In this document: one piece after another, positions 25,721 through 35,800 of the stretch | Layout: every line of letters begins with the position of its first letter | How positions within the stretch are numbered: position 1 is the first letter of the stretch | Assembly (NCBI RefSeq): GCF_025460765.1 | Contig: NZ_JAMWEG010000002.1 | Coordinates: 434,001 to 498,000, forward strand | Reading direction: 5' to 3' | Length of the DNA stretch: 64,000 nucleotides | Origin: Micromonospora sp. MA102 | GTDB lineage: Bacteria > Actinomycetota > Actinomycetes > Mycobacteriales > Micromonosporaceae | The notes under the pieces: generated by a model | What the model saw: only the letters and a program-made list of their open reading frames with translations | Told to the model about the DNA's origin: nothing | Databases searched by the model: none | Program-made: the position numbers and the translations under genes

Positions 25721-26668
25721 TCAGGCCAGGGTGGCCAGCACGGCCGGCGCGACGTTGCCGCCGCTGAGCACCAGGACGGTCCGCTCGCCGGGCGTCACCT
25801 CGACCAGCCCGGCCCGCAGCGCCGCCAGGGTGACCGCGGCGGCCGGCTCCACCAGCAGCTTCGTGGCCTGCACCAGCTCGGCCCAGGCGGGCAGGACGGC
25901 CGCTTCGGGCACCTCCACCACGGCGTCGACCAGCGCCCGGACGTGCGCCAGGGTGTGCCGCCCGGCGAACGGGGCGGCCAGGCCGTCGGCCACCGAGGCG
26001 GGGCGGAACGGCGGGGTGGGCGTCCCGGTCCGCAGGGCGTACGACATGGCGTTGGCCCCGTCCGGCTCCACCCCGACGATCCGGGTGCCCGGTGACCCGG
26101 CCCGGATCGCCGCGGCGATCCCGCTGATGAGTCCGCCGCCGCCCACCGGCACGAGCACCAGGTCCGGCGGCGGGCCGTCGGCCAGGATCTCCCGCCCGAC
26201 GGTGGCCTGACCGGCGATCACGTCCGGGTCGTCGAAGGGCGCGAGGAGGTGGAAGCCGCGCTCGGCGTTGATCGCCTCGGCGGTCGCCAGCAGGTCGTCG
26301 GTGAGCACCGCCTCGGCGCCGAGCCGGCGGACCGTGGCCAGCTTGCCGGGCACCGCGTGCGGCGGCATGCAGACCACCGCGGGCAGCCCGGCGGCGCGGG
26401 CCACGTGTGCCACCGCGATCGCGTGGTTGCCGGCGGAGAACGCCACCAGCCCGGCCGGTGTGCCGGCGCGCTCGGCGTGGGCGAGCAGCGCGTTGGTGGC
26501 GCCACGCACCTTGAAGCTTCCGGTGTGCTGGAGGTTCTCGGCCTTCACGGCCAGCCGGAGGCCCAGCTCGGCGCCGAGGACCGGCGCGTCCAGCAGCGGG
26601 GTGCGGACCACCCGCCCGTCGAGGCGCCGTTCGGCCGCCGTCATGTCGTCCCCGGTGATCAACCGCAC
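25721..26668 (-). CDS. PLP-dependent threonine/serine dehydratase
   Basis: Fold-type II PLP enzyme of 315 residues. The cofactor Lys lies in HTGSFKVRGATNAL, followed by the substrate loop FSAGNHAIAVA and the phosphate-binding loop PVGGGGLISGIAAA. It lacks the C-terminal ACT regulatory domain of biosynthetic IlvA, so it fits catabolic threonine/serine dehydratase or serine racemase. The start gives MRLITGDDMTAAERRL. It stands alone between convergent and divergent neighbours. Confidence 0.88.
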   Translation of the reverse strand: MRLITGDDMTAAERRLDGRVVRTPLLDAPVLGAELGLRLAVKAENLQHTGSFKVRGATNALLAHAERAGTPAGLVAFSAGNHAIAVAHVARAAGLPAVVCMPPHAVPGKLATVRRLGAEAVLTDDLLATAEAINAERGFHLLAPFDDPDVIAGQATVGREILADGPPPDLVLVPVGGGGLISGIAAAIRAGSPGTRIVGVEPDGANAMSYALRTGTPTPPFRPASVADGLAAPFAGRHTLAHVRALVDAVVEVPEAAVLPAWAELVQATKLLVEPAAAVTLAALRAGLVEVTPGERTVLVLSGGNVAPAVLATLA

Positions 26669-26712
26669 CCGCCGAGCCTAGCCCGCGCCGCGTGATGACG
26701 AAAACCTTCAGT

Positions 26713-26758
26713 AATGGTTACTGCCTCGGCAACCATTTGTAGCGATAAGCGTCTATCG
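26713..26758. promoter_or_regulatory. Two inverted repeats upstream of the GDSL hydrolase
   Basis: AATGGTT (26713–26719) and AACCATT (26731–26737) form perfect 7-bp arms 11 nt apart; CGATA (26743–26747) and TATCG (26754–26758) form a second pair 6 nt apart. Both lie in the AT-rich part of the 179-nt divergent gap and look like operators. Confidence 0.4.
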
Positions 26759-26847
26759 GCAACCGGCGCGAAACGATGATCTTTCGCGGGCATCCGATTC
26801 ATTGATATCTATCTCCCACCACCACTTCCCACCCCCAGGAGTGCGAC

Positions 26848-27651
26848 GTGCGGAGATCCCGTCTTGCCACCCTCGCCCTGACCCTGGCCGCCTCGTTCGG
26901 CATCACGCTGACCCTGGCCGCTCCCGCCCAGGCGGCCCCGACCGACCGCTACGTCGCTCTCGGCGACTCGTACGCCTCCGGCGTCGGCGCCGACAGCTAC
27001 ACCTCCGAGAGCGGGTCCTGCCTGCGCAGCAACAACGCCTACCCGGCGCTCTACAACACCAACATCAGGCCGGCCTCGTACCGGTCGGTCGCCTGCTCCG
27101 GCGCGACCACCACGGACGTCATCAACAACCAGCTCTCGGCACTGTCCTCGACCACCACGCTGGTCAGCGTCACCATCGGCGGCAACGACGTCGGCTTCTC
27201 CAGCATCATGAGCACCTGCGTGCTCCAGGGGGAGACCCAGTGCGTGGCGGCGATCCAGGCCGCCGAGGACAAGGCCCGCACGCAGCTTCCCGGCAAGCTG
27301 GCGAACGTCTACAACGGCATCCGGAGCCGCGCACCCTCCGCCCGGGTCGTGGTCGTGGGCTACCCGGTCTTCTACCAGCTCGGCACGGTCTGCGTCGGGC
27401 TCAGCGCCACCTCCCGGGCGAAGATCAACGAGGGGATCAATCTGGTCGACGACATCACCCGCACGGCGGCGACCTCGGCCGGCTTCACGTTCGCCGACGT
27501 CCGCTCGATCTTCGTGGGCCACCAGCTGTGCAGCTACGGCGAGAAGTGGCTGCACGCTTTGAACGTCCTGAACCTCACCGTCTCGTACCACCCCACGGCC
27601 GCGGGGCAGTCCGGCGGCTACTACCCGGTGTTCCGCTCCGCCGCGGGCTGA
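26848..27651 (+). CDS. Secreted SGNH/GDSL hydrolase
   Basis: Exported esterase/lipase of 267 residues. A signal peptide of about 30 residues ends in AAPAQAA. The GDSL block I reads ALGDSYASGVGAD (nucleophile Ser), block III is TIGGNDVGFSS, and the C-terminal catalytic His is in SYHPTAAGQ. Six cysteines suggest disulfides, as in Streptomyces secreted lipases of the SCO7513 type. GTG 26848 follows AGGAG. The substrate is probably a lipid or acylated polymer. Confidence 0.88.
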   Translation: MRRSRLATLALTLAASFGITLTLAAPAQAAPTDRYVALGDSYASGVGADSYTSESGSCLRSNNAYPALYNTNIRPASYRSVACSGATTTDVINNQLSALSSTTTLVSVTIGGNDVGFSSIMSTCVLQGETQCVAAIQAAEDKARTQLPGKLANVYNGIRSRAPSARVVVVGYPVFYQLGTVCVGLSATSRAKINEGINLVDDITRTAATSAGFTFADVRSIFVGHQLCSYGEKWLHALNVLNLTVSYHPTAAGQSGGYYPVFRSAAG

Positions 27652-27659
27652 CCCGGCGC

Positions 27660-27689
27660 GGGGCCCGGGGCGCGGACACCCCGGGCCCC
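27660..27689. terminator. Bidirectional terminator hairpin
   Basis: GGGGCCCGGGG / CCCCGGGCCCC, an 11-bp perfect stem with an 8-nt loop, between the converging GDSL and NamZ genes. Confidence 0.7.
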
Positions 27690-27699
27690 CGTCGCCGGC

Positions 27700-28992
27700 T
27701 CAGTGGAGCAGGTACGGGCGCCGCTGCCGCTCGAAGGCCGCAAGCTCGTCGGCCCAGGCGCCGACCACGTCGTCCACCTCGGCTCCGGCGTCGATCATCG
27801 TGCGCAGCCGGGGCGAGCCGGTCAGCTTGTCCACCCAGTACGGCCGGACGGCGTCGTACGAGTCGAACCGCCACGCGAACGCCGGGTACTTCCGCGCCTC
27901 CACCAGCATGGCCACCGCGGTGCGGATCGGGTCGTACGCGGACCGGTCGACGACCTTGACCTCGACGCCGGCGCAGAGCTTGTTGAGCAGGGCCGGCTTC
28001 TGCCCCGCGGCCGTCGGGGAGAAGTAGGCCTCGCGGAACTCGACACCCGGCAGGTTCCGGGCGTTGAGCCGGTCTCCCCAGTGGTGGTCGAAGTCGTCGG
28101 CGAGCCCGCCGATCAGCTCGAACGGCCGGCAGGTGCCCCGCCCCTCGGTGATCGAGGCGACGCCCTCGAACAGGCAGGTGCCGGGGTAGACCAGCGCGGT
28201 GTCCGGCGTCGGCATGTTCGGGCTGGGCATTACCCACGGCAGGTCGGTGTCGGCGGCGAGCCGGTCACGCTTCCAGTTCCGGCACCGGACCACCTCCAGC
28301 TCGACCGGGCGGCCGGCGTCGGTGGGCAGGAACTCCGCGTTGAAGAACCGGGCCAGCTCGCCGACGGTCATGCCGTGCTGCTGGACGATCTCCTTCAGGC
28401 CCACGCCGGACGTGAAGGCGGGCGTCATCATGGGTCCGCGCGCCCGCCCGCCCACCGGGTTGGGCCGGTCGAGCACGACGTACCGCTTGCCGACCCGGGC
28501 CGCGGCGACCATCGACGTGTACATCGTCCAGATGTACGTGTAGAAGCGGGCGCCCACGTCCTGGATGTCGAAGACGACCGTGTCGACGCCGGCGGTCGTG
28601 AACAGGCTCTCCCACTTGGCCTGGCTGGCGCCGTACGCGTCGTAGACCGTGATGCCGGTGCGGGCGTCCGTCCCGGTGCCCTCGCTGCCGCCGGCCTGGG
28701 CGGAGCCGCGGAAACCGTGTTCGGGGCCGAACGCGGCGACGACCCGCACGCCGCCCGACTCGTGCATGAGGTCGACCAGGTGCCGGTAGGCCGAGTCCAC
28801 GCCCGTGGGGTTGGACACCACCCCCACCCGCTGGCCGGCCAGTGCGGCGAATCCGGAATCGACAAGCACATCCAGGCCGGTGGCCACCCGGCGGATGCCG
28901 GGCACGGCCTGCCCTGGCGTGCCCGGGCCTGTCGCGACCACCGCGCCCGCGGTGACCGCGCCCGCGCCGGCCAGGAACCTTCTGCGCTCCAT
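27700..28992 (-). CDS. DUF1343 exo-beta-N-acetylmuramidase, NamZ-like
   Basis: Exported protein of 430 residues with a Tat-like leader (ERRRFLAGAGAVTAGAVVATGPG). It has the DUF1343 signatures RVGVVSNPTGVD, FGPEHGFRG, VVFDIQDVGARFYTY and LDRPNPVGG. The family founder NamZ (GH171) of Bacillus subtilis removes terminal MurNAc from cell-wall fragments, so a role in peptidoglycan recycling is likely. GGAGG lies 5 nt before ATG 28992; ATG 28995 is adjacent. Upstream TAAGTTTCA resembles the chitinase promoter palindrome. Confidence 0.87.
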   Translation of the reverse strand: MERRRFLAGAGAVTAGAVVATGPGTPGQAVPGIRRVATGLDVLVDSGFAALAGQRVGVVSNPTGVDSAYRHLVDLMHESGGVRVVAAFGPEHGFRGSAQAGGSEGTGTDARTGITVYDAYGASQAKWESLFTTAGVDTVVFDIQDVGARFYTYIWTMYTSMVAAARVGKRYVVLDRPNPVGGRARGPMMTPAFTSGVGLKEIVQQHGMTVGELARFFNAEFLPTDAGRPVELEVVRCRNWKRDRLAADTDLPWVMPSPNMPTPDTALVYPGTCLFEGVASITEGRGTCRPFELIGGLADDFDHHWGDRLNARNLPGVEFREAYFSPTAAGQKPALLNKLCAGVEVKVVDRSAYDPIRTAVAMLVEARKYPAFAWRFDSYDAVRPYWVDKLTGSPRLRTMIDAGAEVDDVVGAWADELAAFERQRRPYLLH

Positions 28993-29073
28993 CATGACCT
29001 CCTCGTCCCGGGGGTCATTGAAACTTAGCTACAGCTCGATGGGCGGTCAAGGAAGGTTCCCTACAAGGCGACG

Positions 29074-29565
29074 TCAGCCGACCGGCAGCACCTTCTCGAC
29101 GGCGGCGCGCAGCTCGGGGGCGTCCGGGGTGACGGTCGGCGCGAACCGGGCCGCCACCGTGCCGTCCGGCGCGACGAGGAACTTCTCGAAGTTCCACCGC
29201 ACGTCACCGGTGTGCCCGTCGGCGTCCGGAGTGGACACCAGCTCGGCGTAGAGCGGGTGCCGGTGCGGCCCGTTGACGTCGACCTTCTCCGTCAGCGGGA
29301 AGGTCACGCCGTAGTTGACCTGGCAGAACTCCTCGATCTCGGCGGCGCTGCCCGGCTCCTGGCCGGCGAACTGGTTGCACGGCACGCCGAGCACGGTCAG
29401 GCCCCGGTCCGCGTACTCGTCGGCGAGGGCCTGGAGGCCGGCGTACTGCGGGGTGAGGCCGCACCGGGAGGCCACGTTGACCACCAGCAGGGCGCGGCCG
29501 CGGTAGCGCCCGAGGTCGGCCGGCCCGCCGGCGAGGGCGTCGATCTGCACGTCGAAAACGGTCAT
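29074..29565 (-). CDS. Glutathione peroxidase-family protein
   Basis: Thiol peroxidase of 163 residues with the catalytic Cys in VNVASRCGLTPQY (near residue 35), the GVPCNQFAGQEPG block with a resolving-type Cys, and WNFEKFLV. Enzymes with Cys rather than selenocysteine usually draw electrons from thioredoxin; actinomycetes lack glutathione. It should detoxify hydrogen peroxide and lipid peroxides in the cytosol. Confidence 0.92.
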   Translation of the reverse strand: MTVFDVQIDALAGGPADLGRYRGRALLVVNVASRCGLTPQYAGLQALADEYADRGLTVLGVPCNQFAGQEPGSAAEIEEFCQVNYGVTFPLTEKVDVNGPHRHPLYAELVSTPDADGHTGDVRWNFEKFLVAPDGTVAARFAPTVTPDAPELRAAVEKVLPVG

Positions 29566-29675
29566 GACACGAGGCTACGGGGCCGCGGGGCTCGGTCGAC
29601 ACCGGACCCGAGGAATCGATGTATCTACATCTTGACGAAGTGGTGACGCGTGAGTAGCGTCTCAGCATCCAATCT

Positions 29676-29686
29676 GGAAAGTTTCC
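29676..29686. promoter_or_regulatory. GGAAAGTTTCC palindrome upstream of chitinase
   Basis: An 11-nt palindrome followed by TAAC, 22 nt before the chitinase start. Comparable GAAAGTTTC boxes precede polysaccharide-degrading enzymes in Micromonosporaceae as far as I recall; it is a probable binding site for a sugar-responsive repressor. Confidence 0.45.
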
Positions 29687-29708
29687 TAACTGTTTGGGGA
29701 GACGCCGT

Positions 29709-31349
29709 ATGAAGAGATCGCTCCGCCGGGCCCTGTGGGCCACCGGCGCCGTGGTCGCGCTCGCGGTCGCGGCGGTGCCGGTGGCGACCGCCTCCGCCGC
29801 GGGCAGCGTCACCGCCACATTCACCAAGGTGCAGGACTGGGGGACCGGTCACGAGACGAAGGTGACCATCACCAACGGCACGAGCGCCAGCGTCGCCACC
29901 TGGCGCGTCGAGTTCGACCTGCCCGCGGGGACCACCGTCAGCAGCTCCTGGGACGCCGACGTCACCAGCAGCGGCAACCACTACGTGGCGGTCAAGAAGA
30001 GCTGGGCCGGCCCGCTCGCCCCGGGTGCCAGCTTCAGCTGGGGCTACAACGGCACCGGGGCGTACAAGGCGCCGCTGACCTGCACGGTCAACGGCGCGTC
30101 CTGCTCCGGCGGCGGCACTCCTCCGACGACGACCCCACCCACCACGACGCCGCCGACGACCACCCCGCCCACCACGACGCCGCCCACCACCACCCCGCCC
30201 ACCACGACGCCGCCCACCACGACCCCGCCGACCGGGGGCAAGAAGGTGGTCGGCTACTTCGCCGAGTGGGGCGTCTACGGCCGGAACTACCACGTCAAGA
30301 ACATCCACACGAGCGGGTCCGCCGCCAAGCTGACCCACATCCTGTACGCCTTCGGCAACACCACCGGCGGCCGGTGCAGCATCGGTGACAGCTACGCCGA
30401 CTACGACAAGGCGTACACCGCGGCGGACAGCGTCGACGGCGTGGCCGACACCTGGGACCAGCCGCTGCGCGGCAGCTTCAACCAGCTGCGCAAGCTCAAG
30501 AAGATGTACCCGAACCTCAAGGTGATCTGGTCCTTCGGCGGCTGGACCTGGTCGGCCGGCTTCACCCAGGCCGCGCAGAACCCGGCCGCGTTCGCGGACT
30601 CCTGCTACGCGCTAGTCAAGGACCCGCGCTGGGCGGACGTCTTCGACGGCATCGACGTCGACTGGGAGTACCCGAACGCCTGCGGCCTCCAGTGCGACAC
30701 CAGCGGGCCGAACGCGTTCAAGAACGTGGTCAGCGCGCTGCGGAGCAGGTTCGGCTCCAGCGCCCTGGTCACCGCGGCGATCACCGCCGACGGCAGCAGC
30801 GGCGGCAAGATCGACGCGACCGACTACGCCGGCGCCACGCCGTACCTCAACTGGCTCATGCCGATGACGTACGACTACTTCGGCGCCTTCAACGCCCAGG
30901 GGCCGACCGCGCCGCACTCGCCGCTCTACTCCTACACCGGCATCCCGCAGCAGGGCTTCTGGTCCGACGCGGCGATCCAGAAGCTCAAGTCCAAGGGCGT
31001 GCCGTCGGACAAGCTGCTGCTCGGCATCGGCTTCTACGGCCGGGGCTGGACCGGGGTCACCCAGACCGCCCCGGGCGGCACCGCCACGGGCCCGGCGCCC
31101 GGCACCTACGAGCAGGGCATCGACGACTACAAGGTGCTCAAGAACACCTGCCCGGCCACCGGCACGGTCGGCGGCACCGCCTACGCCAAGTGCGGCAGCA
31201 ACTGGTGGAGCTACGACACGCCGGCGACCATCGGCGGAAAGATGACCTACGCGAAGAACCAGGGCCTCGGTGGCGCGTTCTTCTGGGAGCTCTCCGGAGA
31301 CACCAGCAACGGTGAGCTCATCGGCGCCATCAAGGGCGGTCTCGGCTGA
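29709..31349 (+). CDS. Secreted GH18 chitinase with CBM2
   Basis: Exported chitinase of 546 residues. A signal peptide ends near ATASAAG; residues about 35–135 are a CBM2-type binding module (WATW-like strands, one disulfide pair); a PPTTT repeat linker of about 40 residues follows; the rest is a GH18 barrel with the catalytic DGIDVDWEYP (DxxDxDxE) motif, SFGGWTWS and MTYDYFG. It should hydrolyse chitin outside the cell. ATG 29709 is preceded by GGGGAGA. The nearby NamZ-like muramidase also acts on GlcNAc/MurNAc polymers. Confidence 0.95.
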   Translation: MKRSLRRALWATGAVVALAVAAVPVATASAAGSVTATFTKVQDWGTGHETKVTITNGTSASVATWRVEFDLPAGTTVSSSWDADVTSSGNHYVAVKKSWAGPLAPGASFSWGYNGTGAYKAPLTCTVNGASCSGGGTPPTTTPPTTTPPTTTPPTTTPPTTTPPTTTPPTTTPPTGGKKVVGYFAEWGVYGRNYHVKNIHTSGSAAKLTHILYAFGNTTGGRCSIGDSYADYDKAYTAADSVDGVADTWDQPLRGSFNQLRKLKKMYPNLKVIWSFGGWTWSAGFTQAAQNPAAFADSCYALVKDPRWADVFDGIDVDWEYPNACGLQCDTSGPNAFKNVVSALRSRFGSSALVTAAITADGSSGGKIDATDYAGATPYLNWLMPMTYDYFGAFNAQGPTAPHSPLYSYTGIPQQGFWSDAAIQKLKSKGVPSDKLLLGIGFYGRGWTGVTQTAPGGTATGPAPGTYEQGIDDYKVLKNTCPATGTVGGTAYAKCGSNWWSYDTPATIGGKMTYAKNQGLGGAFFWELSGDTSNGELIGAIKGGLG

Positions 31350-31378
31350 GCCGAGGGCCGACGCACCACCCACCCGGC

Positions 31379-31405
31379 GGGGAGGGGCCGCACCGGCCCC
31401 TCCCC
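31379..31405. terminator. Bidirectional terminator hairpin
   Basis: GGGGAGGGGCC / GGCCCCTCCCC, an 11-bp perfect stem with a GCACC loop, between the chitinase and the converging AraC gene. Confidence 0.7.
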
Positions 31406-31418
31406 GCACGGTGTCCGC

Positions 31419-32405
31419 TCAGGTACGGATGCTGCGGGCCCGGTGCGCGCGGGGCGAGAGCCCGTACGCCGCACGGAACGCCCGGCTGAAGTGGGCCCGG
31501 TCGCGGAAGCCCCAGCGGGCGGCCACCTGGTGCACGGTGAGGTGCCGCAGCCGCGGGTCGGCCAGGTCCCGGAAGCAGCGGTCCAGCCGCGCCGTGCGGA
31601 TCAGGGCCGCCACGGTCGTGTCGCCGTCCTCGAAGAGCCGGTGCAGCGCGCGCACCGAGAGGTGGTGCGCCTCGGCCACCGCGGCCGGGGTGAGCCCGGG
31701 GTCGGCCAGGTGCTGCCGGATCCACGCCTCCGCCCGGGCCCGCAGGCCGGTGATCCGCACCTCGACGGGGAGTTCCCGCTCCGCCTCCACGTGCCCGGCC
31801 AGGGTGCCGGCGATCAGATCCAGGGCGATCCGGTCGAGCCGCGGCGCGTCCGAGGCGGCGTACTGCTCGGGATGGGCCACCAGCCGGCGCAGGAAGGCGG
31901 CCAGCAGTGCGCCCATGCCGGCGTCGGCGGGGATGTCCGCGGCGAGCAGTGCCGCCGCCCGGTGCGGGGGCAGCGGCAGCGCCCGGTGCGGCACCAGCAC
32001 GGTCAGCGTCTCCAGCGGGTCGGCGGTGCGGTCCGGCGCGTGCCGGGAGCCGTGCGGGCGGACGGTGTCGATGAAGGCGAAGCCGGACGGGCCGAGCCGG
32101 CCCGACCGCCGCTGCTGCGACATCACGCCGTGGCCGTTCAGCGGCAGGGCGAGCTGGTAGAGCTCCGGGTCCGAGCTGCGGATCAGCCGTGGCGTACGGG
32201 CCAGTTCCAGCGACGGGTACCGCCAGGCGCCGAGCCGGACCACGCCCAGGTCGACGGCCCGTGCCGAGGCGGCGAAGTCGGCCGCGTGCGCGCTGCTGAT
32301 CCGGGCGGCCACCGACTCGCGGGCCACCACGTCCTGCCAGAAGTCGAACCGCTCGGCCGGGGGCAACCCGGCGGTGTCGACCGATGCCACGGCGAGGATG
32401 ACCAT
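31419..32405 (-). CDS. AraC-family transcriptional regulator
   Basis: Protein of 328 residues. The N-terminal 200 residues match the AraC_binding_2 type (ERFDFWQDVVA; LYQLALPLNGHGVM), and the C-terminus has two helix-turn-helix units (DPGLTPAAVAEAHHLSVRALHRLFE and VHQVAARWGFRDRAHFSRAFRAAYG). ATG 32405 has a near-perfect AAGGAGGTGA upstream. It converges on the chitinase gene and diverges from a lipoprotein gene across 238 nt in which I see no clear element. Confidence 0.9.
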   Translation of the reverse strand: MVILAVASVDTAGLPPAERFDFWQDVVARESVAARISSAHAADFAASARAVDLGVVRLGAWRYPSLELARTPRLIRSSDPELYQLALPLNGHGVMSQQRRSGRLGPSGFAFIDTVRPHGSRHAPDRTADPLETLTVLVPHRALPLPPHRAAALLAADIPADAGMGALLAAFLRRLVAHPEQYAASDAPRLDRIALDLIAGTLAGHVEAERELPVEVRITGLRARAEAWIRQHLADPGLTPAAVAEAHHLSVRALHRLFEDGDTTVAALIRTARLDRCFRDLADPRLRHLTVHQVAARWGFRDRAHFSRAFRAAYGLSPRAHRARSIRT

Positions 32406-32643
32406 TCACCTCCTTGGGGGTACGCCATTGTCGGCGCCGCCCGGCCCGGCGTCCATGGCGCCCCACGAGGCCGATCCGCGTGCCGCTCTGGCTGGCCGGG
32501 GCGATCCGGGCGAGGATGGCAGGATCGTCGAGGATCCGGTGGCGGCGGCCGTCGGCGCCCCCGCGGGCCGGCATCCGGCGACGTCGATGTGACAGACTCG
32601 CCGCTCGGCATGTGCCGATGTCCGCGCCGAGGGAAGGGGACCG

Positions 32644-33138
32644 ATGGGCCTGACGCACCCGCGGGCGGTGGCCGGCGCGGCCCTGCTCGCGCTCCTGCCG
32701 GTCACGCTGGCCGGCTGCGGCCTCGGCGGCGGGGACGACACCCCGGGCGGCCCGGCCAGCCAGTCCCAGCGGGCGCCGGCCGAGGAGGCGGCGGCCAAGA
32801 GCCGGGAGCGGGTCCAGGCGTACCTGGACGCGATGGCGGCCAAGGACGTCGACGCCGGCCGCAGCCAGCTCTGCGCGCCCATGCAGACCGCCTTCGACGC
32901 CGCCGCCACCGGCCCGAACGGCGACTTCGCGGACCACTTCACGGTCCCGCAGGCCACCATCACCGACGTCCGGTCCGGCCCGCACGGCGAGGAGGTGAGC
33001 ACCTCGGTCACCGTGGCCGTCGGGTCCCGCAAGGCCACCCGTTCGCTGCTGTTCACGGTCACCCGCACGGGCGCCGACTGGTGCATCGCCGGCGAGGCGC
33101 TGGGCGGCAACACCCCGGAGCCCGGGATCACCCCCTGA
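32644..33138 (+). CDS. Putative lipoprotein
   Basis: Protein of 164 residues with a lipoprotein signal (hydrophobic stretch then lipobox TLAGC, Cys near residue 25), a short Gly/Asp/Pro linker, and a domain resembling NTF2-like or DUF4878 folds (helix AAAKSRERVQAYLDAMAAKDVDAG followed by strands). Two later cysteines may pair. It is expected at the outer face of the membrane. Function unknown. AAGGGGA precedes ATG 32644. Confidence 0.75.
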   Translation: MGLTHPRAVAGAALLALLPVTLAGCGLGGGDDTPGGPASQSQRAPAEEAAAKSRERVQAYLDAMAAKDVDAGRSQLCAPMQTAFDAAATGPNGDFADHFTVPQATITDVRSGPHGEEVSTSVTVAVGSRKATRSLLFTVTRTGADWCIAGEALGGNTPEPGITP

Positions 33139-34659
<1,521 letters not shown>

Positions 34660-34693
34660 CCCCGCGGGCCCTCCGGCGGCCGAAAGGATGACA

Positions 34694-35722
34694 GTGGCTG
34701 AATTCATCGATCTGCGGTCCGACACCGTGACCCGGCCCACCGCCGGGATGCGCGAGGCGATGGCGACCGCCGAGGTCGGCGACGACGTCTACGGGGAGGA
34801 CCCGACCGTCGCCGCCCTGGAGGCCGAGGTCGCGGCGCTCTTCGGGCACGAGGCGGCGCTGTTCGCCCCGAGCGGCTCGATGGCCAACCAGATCGCCCTC
34901 CAGCTCGTCGTCCCGCCGGGGGACGAGCTGCTCTGCGACGCCGACGCGCACGTGGTCACGTACGAGATCGGCGCCGCGGCGGCGTACGGCGGCATCTCCT
35001 CGCGGACCTGGCCGGCGGTGGGTGCGGAAGTCGACCCCGAGGTGGTGGCCGGGATGGTCCGGCCGGACGGCTACTTCGCGGTGCCGACCCGGGCCATCGC
35101 CGTCGAGCAGACCCACAACCGGGGCGGCGGCGGGGTGATCCCCCTGGCGACCCTGCGGGAGCTGCGCCGGGTCGCCGACGACCACGGGCTCGCCCTGCAC
35201 TGCGACGGCGCCCGGATCTGGCATGCGCACGTCGCCGACGGGGTGCCGCTGGCCGAGTACGGGGCGCTGTTCGACACCCTCTCGGTCTGCCTCTCCAAGG
35301 GCCTCGGCGCGCCGGTCGGCTCGCTGGTGGTCGGCAGCGCCGAGAAGATCGCCCGGGCGCGGTTCGTCCGCAAGCGGATGGGTGGCGGCATGCGGCAGGT
35401 CGGCATCCTCGCGGCCGCCGGCCGGTACGCGCTGGCCCACCACGTCGAGCGGCTCGCCGAGGACCACGCCAAGGCCGCCCGGCTGGCCGAGGCGGTCGCC
35501 CCGTACGGGGTGCTCGCGACCGCGGTGCGGACCAACATCGTCCCGCTCGACCTGGCCAAGCACCCGCTCGACGCGCCCGCCCTGGCGGCGGCCGCCCGGG
35601 AGCGGGGCCTGCTGATCTCGGTGCTCGGCCCGCGTACCGCCCGCCTGGTCACGCACCTGGATGCCACCGACGACCAGATCGACCGGGCCGCCGAGATCCT
35701 GACCACGCTCCTGCGCGCCTGA
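34694..35722 (+). CDS. Low-specificity L-threonine aldolase
   Basis: Fold-type I PLP enzyme of 342 residues that cleaves threonine and allo-threonine to glycine and acetaldehyde. It has [17 protein letters not shown] at the start, DVYGEDPTV, the cofactor Lys in [14 protein letters not shown], and [12 protein letters not shown] 34694 has AAAGG 6 nt upstream; ATG 34688, two codons earlier, touches that site. It follows the DAHP synthase by 34 nt and may be co-transcribed. Confidence 0.92.
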   Translation: MAEFIDLRSDTVTRPTAGMREAMATAEVGDDVYGEDPTVAALEAEVAALFGHEAALFAPSGSMANQIALQLVVPPGDELLCDADAHVVTYEIGAAAAYGGISSRTWPAVGAEVDPEVVAGMVRPDGYFAVPTRAIAVEQTHNRGGGGVIPLATLRELRRVADDHGLALHCDGARIWHAHVADGVPLAEYGALFDTLSVCLSKGLGAPVGSLVVGSAEKIARARFVRKRMGGGMRQVGILAAAGRYALAHHVERLAEDHAKAARLAEAVAPYGVLATAVRTNIVPLDLAKHPLDAPALAAAARERGLLISVLGPRTARLVTHLDATDDQIDRAAEILTTLLRA

Positions 35723-35743
35723 CCCGTCCGCGTCCCCGCCCCT

Positions 35744-35778
35744 GTTGATCAGGAGCTTCGCGTCGCCTCCTGATCAAC
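35744..35778. repeat. GATCA-type palindrome acting as bidirectional terminator
   Basis: GTTGATCAGGAG / CTCCTGATCAAC, a 12-bp perfect stem with an 11-nt loop, between converging threonine aldolase and endonuclease IV genes. It resembles the hairpins at 39193–39249 and 48036–48096. Confidence 0.7.
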
Positions 35779-35800
35779 CCCGGCGGGGGCCCGGGCGGGG

